A stretch of DNA of 64,000 nucleotides from NCBI GenBank assembly GCA_030068075.1, contig CM057843.1:41237832-41301831 (forward strand), in the 5' to 3' direction. Made by a program: the position numbers and the translations under genes. This stretch comes from Paguma larvata (lineage: Eukaryota; Chordata; Mammalia; Carnivora; Viverridae). This document shows positions 44,844-58,496 of this stretch, piece after piece (the stretch's first letter is position 1; each line of letters begins with the position of its first letter). The notes beneath the pieces were generated by a model, which was given only the letters and a program-made list of their open reading frames with translations, was not told the DNA's origin and did no database searches.

Positions 44844-47800
44844 GTAGGGAGAGGCGGAGCGGGGAGGCTGGGGGGGAAAGCTGGCCCCTGCATCTACCCT
44901 TCTCCCTAGGGGTTTGGGCATCTGGAGACGGTGCCCTGGGAACGGGCTCTGAGGAGCCCAAGGGTCTGGGGGCACAGCCTGCCAGGAGAGCTGGCCTGGG
45001 CAGAGGGCATTAACTCCCCTGTCCCTGTCCTCCTCCAAGGCTGACAGGCGTGTGAGTCTGTACGTGAGGATGGCCGGGGAGGGTGGGTCCCAGGAAGCCC
45101 TGGCCGAGCGGGAAGAGTCGCTGCCCTGGCTTCTCTCCGCGGCCAGTAAAGGCCTTGCAGGTCTCCAATCGATGCCAAGCCCAGGCCTGGGTAGGAGGGG
45201 TCTAGAGGGCCGGCTTGGAGGCTGTTTCTGGAGAAGGTGGGGAGGAGGAGGGGAGGAGGGGGTCCTTGAGCCATGACTGCTTCTTGGGTTCAGAGCCCTC
45301 TCCCCCTCATCCATCCCCATTCCTGCCTGGAGGAGGGGGCACAGACGAGAGTGCTGAGAGGAGGCAGGGACTGTAGCCACCCCTCCTCCTTAGCTTGAGT
45401 GCTGCTATGTAGATGGAGGCGTGGGTGGCTGGGTGGCAGAGTAATGATACCCCCTGCCCATCTCTGCCCCCAGCCGGGCACATTCTGCTCCTCCCTTCCT
45501 CCCCCTAGAACCTGCCACAGGGGAGCTCCCACCTCTGCGGGCGGTGAAGACAGCCCCCACCTCAGATCGCAGCAGCCACTGCGGTGGCCCAGCGTCGGGT
45601 GTTCTCGCTTCCTTGTTGTGCCCCGTGCCAGGCTGCGGGTTTGCTGACCCCTGGGCTGACCTGGTCTAACCTCTGCCCTTTGGTGCCCGCGGCACCCCAG
45701 GGCGCCTGTTTCCCCAGCTCCTGCCAATGTTCTGGGCCTCAGCTTTGGCTTCCTGTGATCTATATTTTAACTTCTCACTGATAATAGCTCACTGTCTGCC
45801 AAAGCCGAAGGGCCTGTAGACACTGTCTAGTTGCGCCCACCCATTTTACAGGAGGGAAAGACTGAGGCCAGCGAGGGACCAGGACTTTGGAAAAATCACA
45901 CTGAATTAGTGGTGCTGTTCATACTGGATCCCGTTTGGGCTCTGGCCTCCTGCATGGCTGCCTGCCTGCCTCTGGGGCGGCACTCGGGGACACCCCCAAG
46001 TACAGTCTCTCTTATCCCCAAACTCTCTAGGTGCAGGTGGCTGAGGCTGAGTGAGGAGTCTGTGGTTCTCTGGTTTAGGACGGAACCCGGAATCTGACAA
46101 CTGCTTCCATTTCTCCCTCCTCCTACCTCCAGCTTCCTGGAGCCTCGCACCTGCCCAGGCTGGCAATACCCAGGGCCTAGAGAACGGGCCAAGCAAACTG
46201 CCCCCTTCCCCCCACCTCCCCTCCTCGGGCATTCAGGGGCCTGGAGTGTCCCTGCTGGGCACTGAGGGAGGCGCTGCTGGAGAGGGGCTGTCCCCCCTCC
46301 GCCCCGGTGGGGCACAGAGTAGGAGGGCGGGATTGCCGTGGTGTGTTTTGGTCTCCTCCTGTGCCCAGCTGGTACGTGTGTCTCACTGCCCCTCCTTCTT
46401 CCCAGCCATGCAGCAAGTCCTGGACAACCTGGGATCGCTCCCCAATGCCACGGGGGCCGCGGAGCTGGACCTGATCTTCCTTCGAGGCATTATGGAGAGT
46501 CCCATAGTAAGATCCCTGGCCAAGGTACGGTGCTTCAGGGAGGCGGGCACAAGAGCACGGTGTCTGGTGAGCTTCTGGGGCGTTGGCCACAGGGCGCCTG
46601 GGCGTGGGGCCTGCGGCGCTTGGAGACCCCGGGAGGGGCTCTGCGTGGATATCCATGCCCAGATGATGGAACCACATGACTGTGTGGGGGCGGGGCTGTC
46701 CCATGCCTCCTGGTGAGAGAGTGGACATGCCCACGTGGGCGGATGTGACTGCCAGCTGGTGGAGGGTGCGCCTGCGGAGGGGTGGGCATGCCCACCTGTC
46801 CCTCTCTGCCTTTGAGCGTTTTGTGCAGATGTCTTTTTTAAAGTCACCTGCCACACGCGTCGGTGGGGAAGAAGCTCGCTAAGAGAGAAAATTATTAAGC
46901 GATGTGGTAGTGGCCGTGATAGAGGCAGATGCACTTGGCATTTGGGAATATAAAGGACAGATGCCTAGCCTGGCCCGGCGTAGCGGGTGTAGCCGGCGAA
47001 GGCTTCCTGGAAGAAGGGCCGCTTGAGCTGAGTCTGGAAGAACAAAGAGGAGGGGGAGGGCATTTGGGGACGAGGGGAGAGCTTGAGCAGAAACTGAAGC
47101 GAGAAAAAGCCAGAAGTATGCGGGGGGGGGGGGGACCAGTAAGTGTCGGGATGAGGCTGGAGTTTCAGGTGCAAGCCAGAGAGTGTCAGCTGACAAGTCG
47201 TGGAGGGCCTCGGGGGCTGTGCGGGGGGCTGGGGCCCCGTCATGTGATGTCCCGTGAGTGACATGGGGTCTTTTGTGGGTTTTCAGCAAGGGCGGGTTGG
47301 TGGCACATGGTTGTTTTAAGAGCATCCGTCTGGCTCGTGGAGGATGGTTGGAGGGTCATGGCCGGAGCTGGAAGGACCAGAGCTGGGGATGGCCCTGAAC
47401 TAGACCTGTGGTAACAGGGCTTGCGGGAGGCAAGGAGGAAAGAATTATCTAGGAAGTGGATTGACAGCGCTTGGTGTTTGGGTGTGGAAGGTGAGGGGTG
47501 GGGGTCGCAAGGCACCCCGGCTTCTGCCCGGGGAAGGTAAGAGGCCGGCGGCGCCCTCAGCTGAGGTGCGGGGGTGGGAGGGCACCCCTCTCCTGGGGGA
47601 GGAGGCAATGGAGTTGCACAGAATCGTGTGCTTGCTCCGAGTTTTCGGAGAAGGAGGGGCAGTTGTCTGCTGGAATTTAGGCATCGGGATTGAGCAGGGG
47701 GATTTGGAAGTGAAGATTTGACTCATCGTTGAAGGGAGGGGGAAAGGGTCCCCACTACAGCCAGGGAGCAGGCCTGACGGGGGCCCCAGACTGCCCGTGG

Positions 47801-50800
47801 CAAGATGCCCGGCTTTCGGGGTGGGGGTGGGCTCGGTCCCGGGATGCCAGGAGAAAAGGGGGTGGCTTTGATCCGGGTCGTGCGGAGGCTGGGATGCAGG
47901 GAGCGGTGTGAAGGGGACCGGTGAGAGGGAGGGACTCAGAGCAGGGGTGAGGAGGGAGACCTGGAGGAGACAGAGGGGCAGGGAGAAAATGAGGCGAAGG
48001 CCTGGGCACTCTCTGAGGTCAGAGAGTGTTTGGGGAGAGGGAGGATAACTGGAAGGGAAGGCAGAGGGTAGAGAGAGGGAGGTGAGAGGTGAAAGATTTC
48101 CACGGAGCGCAGCTCTGCGGGTGACATGACGATCCAGGGTGTGGCCGCAGTGGACAGGGAGGTCACCGATGTTAACGAGGCTCGGGAACGGAAGGCTTGT
48201 GTGTGGGCCGGTGTGGGGATCTAGGGTACGCAGGCGTTGGGGTGGAGAAGACCGAGGCAGCCCCAGGGTCTCAAGGAATGGGCAAGGGAGTGACCAGGAA
48301 TGTGGCAATGATGGTGTCGAGACAGCGGTGGAGGGTAGGACAGCCAGGCGGTGGCTTTTCCTCAAGGTAGGGATGGGGACTGTGTCACAGGACGGCTGTG
48401 GCTGGCTCCAGCATGGGGTGTGAGGAGGACCAGACCCCACTGGAAGGAGAGAGCTACTCAGGGGACGCTGTGTCCCGGGACACAGCCTGGTCATGTGGAA
48501 CGTTCTATCTGAAGACCTGGGGAGGTTGCTAACCACAGAGAGTGCAAGGGCTGAAATGGTCAGTCGCGGAATGTTCTGGGGAGGAGACACCTGAGCAGAC
48601 TTGGGGGGAATTGGGGAAAAGACCGATTGCTTTTCATCCGATGGTCCAGGACTGTATTCATGTATTAAACATACAAACAGGAAGGGGCGCCTGGGGGGGC
48701 TCGGTCAGTGAAGCGTCCTACTCTTGATTTCGGCTCAGGTCATGATCTCGTGGTTCATGAGATTGAGCCCCTCATCGGGCTCCACGCTGACGGTGCAGAG
48801 CCTGCTTGAGATTCTCTCCGTCTCTCTCTGCCCCTCCCCTCCCCCAAAATAAATAAATAAGCATTGAAAAAAATACAAATAAAAGCAAGGAATCACGCGT
48901 GTTTCCAACAAAGGGAATGCGAAATCCAGGAGGGCAGGGGTGTCTGTGTGCCCATATCCCCAGAGGCTAGACTAGCACTTAGCGTGAAGCCGGTGGTCAC
49001 TGAATATTTGCTGAATGAATGAATACAAAGAGTGTAGGAAATAACCTAACAGCTCTCTAAGTACCTGTCTCCAGGTTGTGAATGTTTTCTTTAGCTCTTG
49101 CTGTGTCTTTGCAAGAAGTGTGTTGCAGGGGCGCCTGGGTGGCTCGGTCGGTTAAGGGTCCGACTCTTGATTTCTGCTCAGGTCATGATCTCACAGCTCG
49201 TGAGTTTAAGCTCTGTGTCGGGCTCTGTGCTGATGGCTCAGAGCTTGGAGCTTGCTTGGGATTCTGTGTCTCCCTCTCTCTCTGCCCCTCCCCCACTCAC
49301 GCTCTGTCTCTCTGTCTCAAAAATAAACAAACATTAAAAAAAAAAAAGAAGAAGAAGAAGAAGTCAGTTGCTGCTAGTCCCTTTCTCTTTTCCTCACTTC
49401 CCCTGCTTTCCATCCCCGCAGGGAACCCCTTAGCTTGAGGCTGATGGTGTCCTACCCGTGAATGTTTGCTTATCTTGCCTACCTATGAGTTTAGATCTAA
49501 ACAATCCACCCCTGTGAGGTGTGATTTTAAACGTTAAGTAGAATGGAATGATAGTGTAAGCCGCTTAGGTTTTTGAGATTTCTAGTTCATGGTTATTATA
49601 ATATAATATGGTTGTTGATATAAGTATTGACGTAGATACCGACAGATTCATTTGAACTGTTGTGTGGCATTCCCATATATGACATGGAGCCTGGTGTATT
49701 GATTTATCGGTTCTCCTACCGAGAGAAGGTACGTTGTTGACTTTCCTCTACTAAGGACAGCATCGCAGCGAGTGTCCTCGCATTCAGCGGCTTCCGCGCA
49801 TGTGCGAGTCTCTCTAGGCTGGACACTTGGCAGTGACATTGCTGAAAATGCACGTTTTGACCCTCAACACCCGTAACCTGCCAAAGCTGATTTCGGAGTC
49901 GGCTTTATTAGACCGTGTGCTCACCCCTGGGTGACGTTAGCTGTTGCTTCCACATTGAAGCAGCAAATGAAATAGAGAGCTTTCAGGACGGCCGAATCTC
50001 GGGGTTAGAAGGTCCCTCCGATGCGTGATCGCCCTGGATAGCGTTCTTCGGTGCCTTGGTCCGATCCACGTGGCGGCCCTCCGGTGAGGGAATTGCTGGT
50101 TGTATGACTCCGTCACTCACCCGTCGTCCATCCCTGATACAGCGAATACCAATCGCGTGCTCACCGAGTACCAGGCACAGTGCTCGGGCTACGGGAACCA
50201 GCGGTCAGACGGTTTCTTCTCTGGATGGAGTCCAAGTCTGTCGCCCTGGGGCGTCACGGTACAGCCTAACTGAGAAGTTACCTACAAGCTGTATCAGACT
50301 GGAGACATAAACTCCCTTCTCCGGACTTGTTCTTGGGGGGTAAGCTGGTCAGGATTTCCTCCTAAGAGATTCCCAGGATGGTTCCAGATGCATCAAGCAC
50401 AACAGAAGATCGGGCGGGCCTTTCTGCAACTCTGAGACCCCCCCCCAACTATGAGGCTGATGGACCAAGAGGACCCTGCGACCTCTCTCCATCGTGCCGT
50501 GAGACCGACCAGAAGTGCATCCCCATAAAGGCCTGTCCGAGCTCAGGGAGAACCCCCGCCCCGTCCCTGTACGTGTGACCCTTTGCAATGGAACTTTGTT
50601 GCTTCTCTCGTAGAGTGGTAGAGTTTCTCCGCTCTTCAGTCTGGGCTTGACCACGTGACCTGCTTTGGACAACGGGACCTACTTCTTAGTCCTTCTCACA
50701 ATTTTAATGGCTATGCCTGCAGAGATACATCTCCAACTTACCGGACAAAAGTGCTCGGGTCAAAGATCCAGTCGTAAAAACTAGGTTCTCTTGGCGAATG

Positions 50801-53800
50801 GCCCACAAGCTCAGGAATAGTCAAGCTGGAACTGCGGGTGGGAGCTATCCAGCCTCCTTCCCTCCCCCCTGTGGAGCGGGCTCGCCTCACCCCCGCCCCC
50901 CCCCCCCCCCCCCCCCCCCGGGATGTGGCGGGCTGTCTGTGGGAGGGGCTGGGCTGAGCAGATCTAGGACCGGGGAGGGGCGGGGCCTGAGGGGACAAAC
51001 CCAGAGAGTAAAGGCTCTGGAGGGAAATCAAATCTGGCCACGAGATCATAAATCCAGGGGGTTGGCTGCAGACGACAGGTGGCAGCCTTAGCAGGGGGGT
51101 GACATCTGGGAGGGCTGATCTGGATCCAGCAGCAGGTGTTCCAACGACGGGCAAGGCCAAGGTGAAGAATCCAAGTCAGCTGCCATTCAGAAATTCTGGC
51201 CAACTTACCAGTGGGGACATCTGCCAACCGGGGGGCCCTGTGATCTAATCCACAGGAGATGAGGTAGAAAGAACATGGGGTTTGGAGTCAGAAGAGTCCC
51301 TGGTTGGCAGTGTGAGTTTAGTATGTCTGACGACCTCTCTGAGCTTTAGTTATTTCTTTGGAAAAGTAGAGATAATGATGTCTCTCTTTCAGAGTCATGG
51401 TGGGGATGGGAAAACTCATGGATGTAGAAGTGCATTTCAAACCATAAAGAGTTGTTACAGCGCAGTCTTGGCCATTGACTGGAGTTCATTGGGAGGACTC
51501 CCCTCCTGTAGTAAGGCTGGAGTGAGAGAGCCTAGAAGGATAAAGGAGTGGAGGGGAGGGGGCACTGAAATAGAGACTCTGACCAAGGGACATGACAAGT
51601 GGAAGCTACAGTGGTGGGGAGCTCAGTGTATCAGTCAGTGTCTGCTGTGTAACAAACCATCCTGCAATTTAGTGTCTTTAAACAACCTCAATTCATTTCT
51701 CATGCGTTTTTGGATTCTTTGGGTGCTTTTTCTGGTCTCAGGCTGGTCTAGGACGTCCTCATTCACACGTCTGGCGTCTCGGCTGGGAAGGCTGCAGTGT
51801 GTAGGATGGTGTGGTCCCTCACCCTCTAGAGGGGGCCCAGGTTTCTTCACATTGCAGTCTCAGCAGCAAGGGAGGACAAGCCCCAAGTCCCAAGCACTTT
51901 CCAAGCCTCCGCGTGCATCACATTTGCTAACGTCCCACCGACCAAAGCAAATCACACCTGTCAAATCCAGATTGAAGAGTGACAGTACCTTGCGGCGTGC
52001 CACTCTCCGGGACTCCTTTCGGTTTTTGGGCTATTTAATTATGAGCGTTGGCTCCAAATGAGAATCCCCTGTCTTCTGCCGAGATCAGAGATGTCGGAAT
52101 GCAAGGGCAGAGGGGAGAAACTCTCAGAGAAACGGCTGTGTGATGTTCTGCTTTTGCAGTCTGCTTCCTGGCCAGCAGCCGACAGATCAGGGTTCAAGTA
52201 CAGCCACACCATTAGCTAACCGTATACTTGGCCCGGGTCTATAATAAGCTTGAGCCCCTGCTGTGCCGAAGACGATTTTTCAGACTGGAATTCAACAAAT
52301 GGTTACCACAGGAATTCAAAACCACTCTCCGGATAACGGGGCCTGGTGCCTCTCATCCTGCGTGTACCGGGCATGTGTGTACCAGGAACATGCATTCTAG
52401 GAACAGGTGGCCAGATAGTGGCACCACAGCTGTGGAGGAACCCAGACGGACTCCCACGAGTTGTGTGCTGTGAAGGAATTCATTGCACCCACACGAGCCT
52501 CAGATAATGGCCCTGGGACTGCAAATCTCAAGGGGTCATTGTGACATTTAAATGAGATATTTCGCAAAGGTGCTTGCTTTGCCATTGAGCATATGCATAC
52601 CCTACAGCCCAGCAATTTTGTTCCTGGGAGACACTCTTCCATGTGCACCAGGAGATACAGACTGGAGTGTTCATAGCAGCGCTGTTCACAACGGCCAAAA
52701 CCCAGAATGACCCAGGTGCTTCCCCAGGAGCGGACACGAATCCAATGTGGCATATTCGCACGATGGAATATAACATAGTGGTTAAAACGAACAACTGTGA
52801 TGTGGGGAGAAAAAAAAAAGATGACTTATAGAAGAATGCTGTGAGGTGAGAAATAGTAAGTGAAACAAAGAGATAAAATGTTTCTCTTAATAGGAAAAAT
52901 GAGAGTCAATTGTAGCAAAATAATAGTGGGTAAAAAAAATAGTAGGAGCCCCTGGGTGGCTCAGTCGGTTGAGCGTCCAGCTTAGGCTCAGGTCATGATC
53001 TCGCTTATGGGTTTGAGCCCCACATCAGGCGCTGTGCTGACAGCTCAGACCCCGGAGCCTGCTTTGGGTTCTGTGTCTCCCTCTCTCTCTCTGCCCCTCT
53101 CCTGCTCACACTCTGTCTCTCTCTCAAAATAAATAAGTGTTAAAAAAAAGAATAGTAGGTCAAATAAATTTTTACTTAGTCATGTTAAGCGAACAAAATC
53201 AGGCCTCCAGGAATTATATGTAGCATAATGAACCCTTTTTTAAAAAAAGGAAAAATAATTAAAAATGATATTAATTCTAGGAATATGTGTAAGGCATCGA
53301 TACAATGAAGCCATAAAAGGAGAAGGGGGGGGGGTGGGAAGATCACAGGGAATCAAAACATCAAAACGGCCGGTTTCTGGGAGTGGACGGGTGGGCGGGC
53401 CATGTGGTTAGAGATAAGATATTGTAGGATCCTTCTGTATGGTGTGAGTGGCGGGTTCTTAGATCCTTGTTATATTACTACAAAGAGGTCTAATTCAGTG
53501 CTGACCAAACTGAAAGGGAGCCGTGCACAACCCAATGATGAGGACGTATCACAGAGCAAGGAGAGGATTCATCCAATTCTGAGTTTTCGAAGTCCCAGAA
53601 AAGCGTGTTGTAAATCATGGTACCTGTTAGGTGTTCTCCGCGCTGGGCGCTCCGCTGCTTAGATCGCCCTGCTGTAGTGTTGCTTTCGTATTTGGACGAT
53701 TAGACGCATAAAGTTTCCTCTGGGCTGTGAGGGCTTGGTGGGCTGTGCGGAGCTAAACGACAGGGGCACAAAGGTTTCGGTGGAACCTTCTGAGAAATAC

Positions 53801-56047
53801 CTCCAGCGCCTGAGGAACATCAAGGAACATCAAGGCATAAGTGGTTTCTTTCTTTTTCTTTTTCTTTTCTTTTTTTTTTTTTAGTGTTTATTTTTGAGAG
53901 GGAGAGAGAGGGAGAGAATGCATGGGGTTGGGGAGGCAGAGGGAGGGAGAGAGAGAATCCCAAGCAGCCTTCATGCTCAGTGAGGAGCCCCCCGCGGGGG
54001 CTTAAACTCATGACCGTGAGATTATGACCTGAGCTGAAATGAAGAGTCAGTAGTTTCACCGACTGAGCCACCCAGGCGCTCCGGGGCATAAGTGGTTTCT
54101 GAGTGCCACCCCTTTGCCCCTTCAATTGTCTGCTTCCCCGGAGCTGGAACGTTCTGCCCAGCCAGGCTGTGGGAGTCTGTCCAAAGTGCCTCCCACCTTC
54201 CAGAGGCTGGTTTAAGTGACTGTGGGGCTAACGTGCATTCCCTTGTGGGAGACCATTCCCTTGGCCTGTTTGGGGAAGAGAAGATAGAAAGGAGCTAGCT
54301 TTTACTGAGCACCTGCTGTGTGCCAGGCCCTGGGGGCACCTCCCCCAATCCTCAGAGTATCCCTACGAGGTGTTACTCCTCTCCTGGGCTTGAACAACTT
54401 GCCTCCTGAACCTCCATCATCCGCTGTTGCACGTCAACACGTACCAACCTATGAATAATCTTGCTTCATCCACACCTCCACCTCCATCCCTCTCTCCTGA
54501 GTTGTTTTGAAGCAAATCTCAGCCATAATTCCATCTGCATTTCAGTATATATAGCTAAAAGATGAAGATTCTTAAAAAAATCATCACACTACCGTTATCA
54601 CACAGAAAATTAAACAATAATTTTCGTATGGAGCTTTAATAAAGGGTAGCGGGATACCTGGATTGTCATTTGGAAAGAAACCAAAGCAGACTCATGCTTA
54701 CGCCATACATCAGAATAAACTCAAAGCAGATCGGCGACCTAAATGTGAAAAATAAACTCTCCATATCCTAGATGAAGCAAGGATCTGTGTCTGGGAAAAG
54801 CCCCACTGCGACACTATGCCTTAAAATTCAGATACATGTATTAATAAACTTAACTATATAAAATTTTTTTTTTTTACATTGCCAAAAAAACGTAAGCAGA
54901 ATCACAAGACAAGGACAGACTAAGGGAAAATATTTGCAAGAGAGATCACAGAGAAAGGGCTTATCTTTCCGACACAGAACACATTTGAAGAATGGGATAG
55001 AGGAAAAACCAAGACCTGACGGAAAAATTGGCAGAAGACGTGAACAGACAATTTATGGAAAAAGAGAGAGTGGTGGCCTTGAAACATAGGAGGAGACGGC
55101 TTAGCTTCACTCCATCAGCAAAATGCAAATCGAGTCCCACCGAGAGGTGGTTCCTCAGCCACGTGATTGGCAGGCGTGCAAAGGTCTGATCACACGCTCT
55201 GGTGGCACGGCTTCAGGGAAGTCTCGCATCCAAAGCTGGTGAGAGGACAAAGCGGCCCAAGCCCCATGGAGGGGGCAGGGTGTGTGTGTGTGTGTGTGTG
55301 TCAATATCTAAGGAAACCGCGGTGTATCTACTGCTTGATCTAGAAATTTACACGGAAGGCTTCTCCACAGATAGACAACAGCTGTGCCAGGTTATTCACT
55401 GCAGCTTTAGCTGCACTAGTAAAGTATTAGAAACAACCTACACCCCCATGAAATTGGTTGAATAAATTATGGTACTCCAGTCACGCAGTGAGTCAAATGC
55501 AGTAATTAAAAAAATATATAAGAATACTAAAGGAAGATCTCCACGTAGCAGCAGAGAGCGATTTCCAGGGCATATTGTGAAGTAAAATGCCAAACAGCAA
55601 ACCAAGCCAATTAAAACACACAAAAAACAACAACAAAAAAACCCCAAGGAGTCAAAGAGAGTGTGTGTATAGTGTTCTACCTTTTATGTAAAAAAGAAAG
55701 AAATATTTACTTCTTTTTGTGAAAAGAAATAAGGGGCTCGAACCCGTGAACCAGGAGACCATGACCGGACCCCAAGTGGGGCGCTTAACCAATTGAGCTA
55801 CCTGGGTGTCCCTAACATTTATTTTTTAGAGAGAGAGTGCAAATGGGGGAGGGGCAAACAGAGAGGGGGACAGGATCTGAAGCAAACCCGATGCACATGA
55901 ACTTGGTCTTGAACTCATGAACCCTGACCATGACCTAAGGTGAAGTTGGACACTCAACCAACTGAGCCACCCAGGTGCCCCTGAATTTACATTTTATATA
56001 GATTTAAAATTATCTTTTTGAGAGAGAGAGGGAGGGAGGGGCAAACG

Positions 56048-56091
<44 letters not shown>

Positions 56092-58452
56092 GAGAGAATC
56101 CCAAGCAGGCTCCACCCAGGTGCCCCTAGATTTAAAATTTGAACCATGTAAATGTTGTAAGTATTCCAAAATTACAAGTAAATTAAAAATAATGAAAAAA
56201 AGCAAACTCTGAAATTAAGTGCAGATAAGCAAATCTGTCCACATATTAAATTGTTAGCATAACTATACAGAAAAGGGAATTAATTCTTATAACTTTTGCT
56301 CACAGTATGCTGACAGTATACCTTAAGGGAGATATATTCTAAGGCTGTGTTATTTAATACAGTAGCCGCTAGCCACGTGTGCGTATTTATTTAAATACTT
56401 AAAATGGGAATAAATTGGGATAGGTTGAATAAGCTGCACTGCTGGTGCAGAATTAAAAATGCAGTTTCTTAGTTATGCTAGCCACATTACTCCGTGGCCG
56501 CACGCGGCTGCCGCATTGGATGGCACAGATACGGAGTATTTCCCCAATGCTGCAATGCTTTTAGACTATTCTGAGACAAAAGGAACTGCCGATAAATCTT
56601 GACTTTTACTGAAGTTGGTGATAGGTAGTCGCGGTAGTTTAGCAATTTTGAAATCTTTCTGAATATTGAGGGACGGAACAGATAAGTGAATCTATTCATA
56701 TTTTTGGGAAATGAAGTTCTCACTGAGGGAGAAGGGAGGTACAAAAATGGAATGGGAGCAGAGGAAGAAGATTTCGCAGAGTTAGATTTTACTTGGGGGG
56801 GGGGCGCCTGGGTGGCTCAGTTGGTTAAGCGGCCGACTTCGGCTCAGGTCATGATCTCACGGTCTGTGAGTTCGAGCCCCGTGTCGGGCTCTGTGCTGAC
56901 GGCTCAGAGCCTGGAGCCTGCTTCAGATTCTGTGTCTCCCTCTCTCTCTGCCCCTCCCCTATTCATGCTCTGTCTCTCTCTGTCTCAAAAATAAATAAAT
57001 AAATAAATAATAAATAAATAAGATTTCACTTGGAACTATCAGTGTCAACTAATGGTTACTAAAGAAGTGACATGCCAGAAGCAATGAGCACTCAGTGCCC
57101 AGATCTTGGTCTCTAAGGACCATTCCCTGCCCAAAGGAATCCAAGTTCCTCGGAGAAATTGCGGAGCCCAGACCCGGGGTAGGGAAGGTACAAGATGAGG
57201 CGGTGGCAGAAGGAAGAAAGTGCTCAAGGACTGATCGGAACGTGTCGAAGGCCACAGGGGTGTTTGGAGCGCCCCCTGGACAAAATTTGGGATAAATTGA
57301 GACCACGAAGAGAGTGACGGTGGTGGATTAGAACATAGAATAAAAAGAATCCATAGTGATACAGAGAGGGAAGCCTTAGTGGAGAGGGAGTGGGGGTGGG
57401 AGGGTAAAAGGACAAGGTCTTTCTTATAGCAGAATGCCAACTAATAAATGTAGGAGGAATAACGGAGTTAGAAACTCACTATTTTGCAACCCCAATTTAA
57501 GAATTGACTTAGGCAGCGGTCATAAATGAATGCCAAATTCATCAGTGAAAGGTTGTTGGGGGACAGAATAGTCACACAGTCTCAAGATGTGGGAAAGACA
57601 CAAGATCGCTTATGTAGAACTCTTGCCGGAAATGATTAACCTGAGTATGATCATGGCATAACAATCAGAAAAATCCAGAAAAATGGGGCATTTTACAAAT
57701 TCCTTGCCTGAACTTAATAATGTCCCGAAAGACCAGAAGTTCCTGAGATCCCATCGAGATCAAAGGAGAATCAAAAGATGTGGTCTTTTTGTAACCAAAC
57801 GTAACCTCGATGAGATTGTGGATCAGAAAAACAAAACAAAACAACACAAACAACAACCCCAAACCTTACGGGATATTTTTGGGACACCAGCCAGTATTTA
57901 AATAGAGACTGTCTCATCGGTGACATATCAGTGTGTCAGTGTTGACCGTCCTCCGTGTGGTGATGGCATATAGTGTGTGCCGCAGATCTCATACTCGTCC
58001 TTAGGTGACGGATGCGGAAGCACTCTGGGGTAAAGTGCCTTAGGTCTATTTTTCAAATGGTTCGGAGAGAAAAAAGTCTTCCTTTACATCCCTGAAATGA
58101 GACTCCTTACTTCCTGACCCGACTAACCTAACTCTCCTGGCTGGGCTAAAGCTTCCTTTTCCCCTTTTCAGAGCACTTTGTCACGGAGCCCAGAGTCAGT
58201 AAAGCAACGAGTAGGTGCAGGGTCCTCTCCTGGTACCGTGTGCACTTGGCCCTTGAGACGAGCCCTTGGACTCGAACTGTGCGAGTTCGCTTGTCTGTGG
58301 ACTTTTCTCAATAAATAAAGTACAGCACTGTAAATATGTTTTCTCTTCCTTATGACTTTCTTGACATTTTCTTTTCCCTAGCTTCCTTTATTGTACAGTA
58401 TGTAATAATGTAACATAGAAAATATGTGTTAACCCACTCTTTTTTTTTCTTT

Positions 58453-58496
<44 letters not shown>

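Noticed and set aside
47445..48590. 381-codon minus-strand ORF in the MPP2 intron
   Set aside because: Pro/Ser-rich low-complexity translation of G-rich intron; no domain, signal or poly-A signal, and partly old repeat.
56799..56880. tRNA-like sequence at SINE heads
   Set aside because: These are tRNA-derived SINE heads with A/B-box-like text, not functional tRNA genes; the same pattern recurs in every copy.
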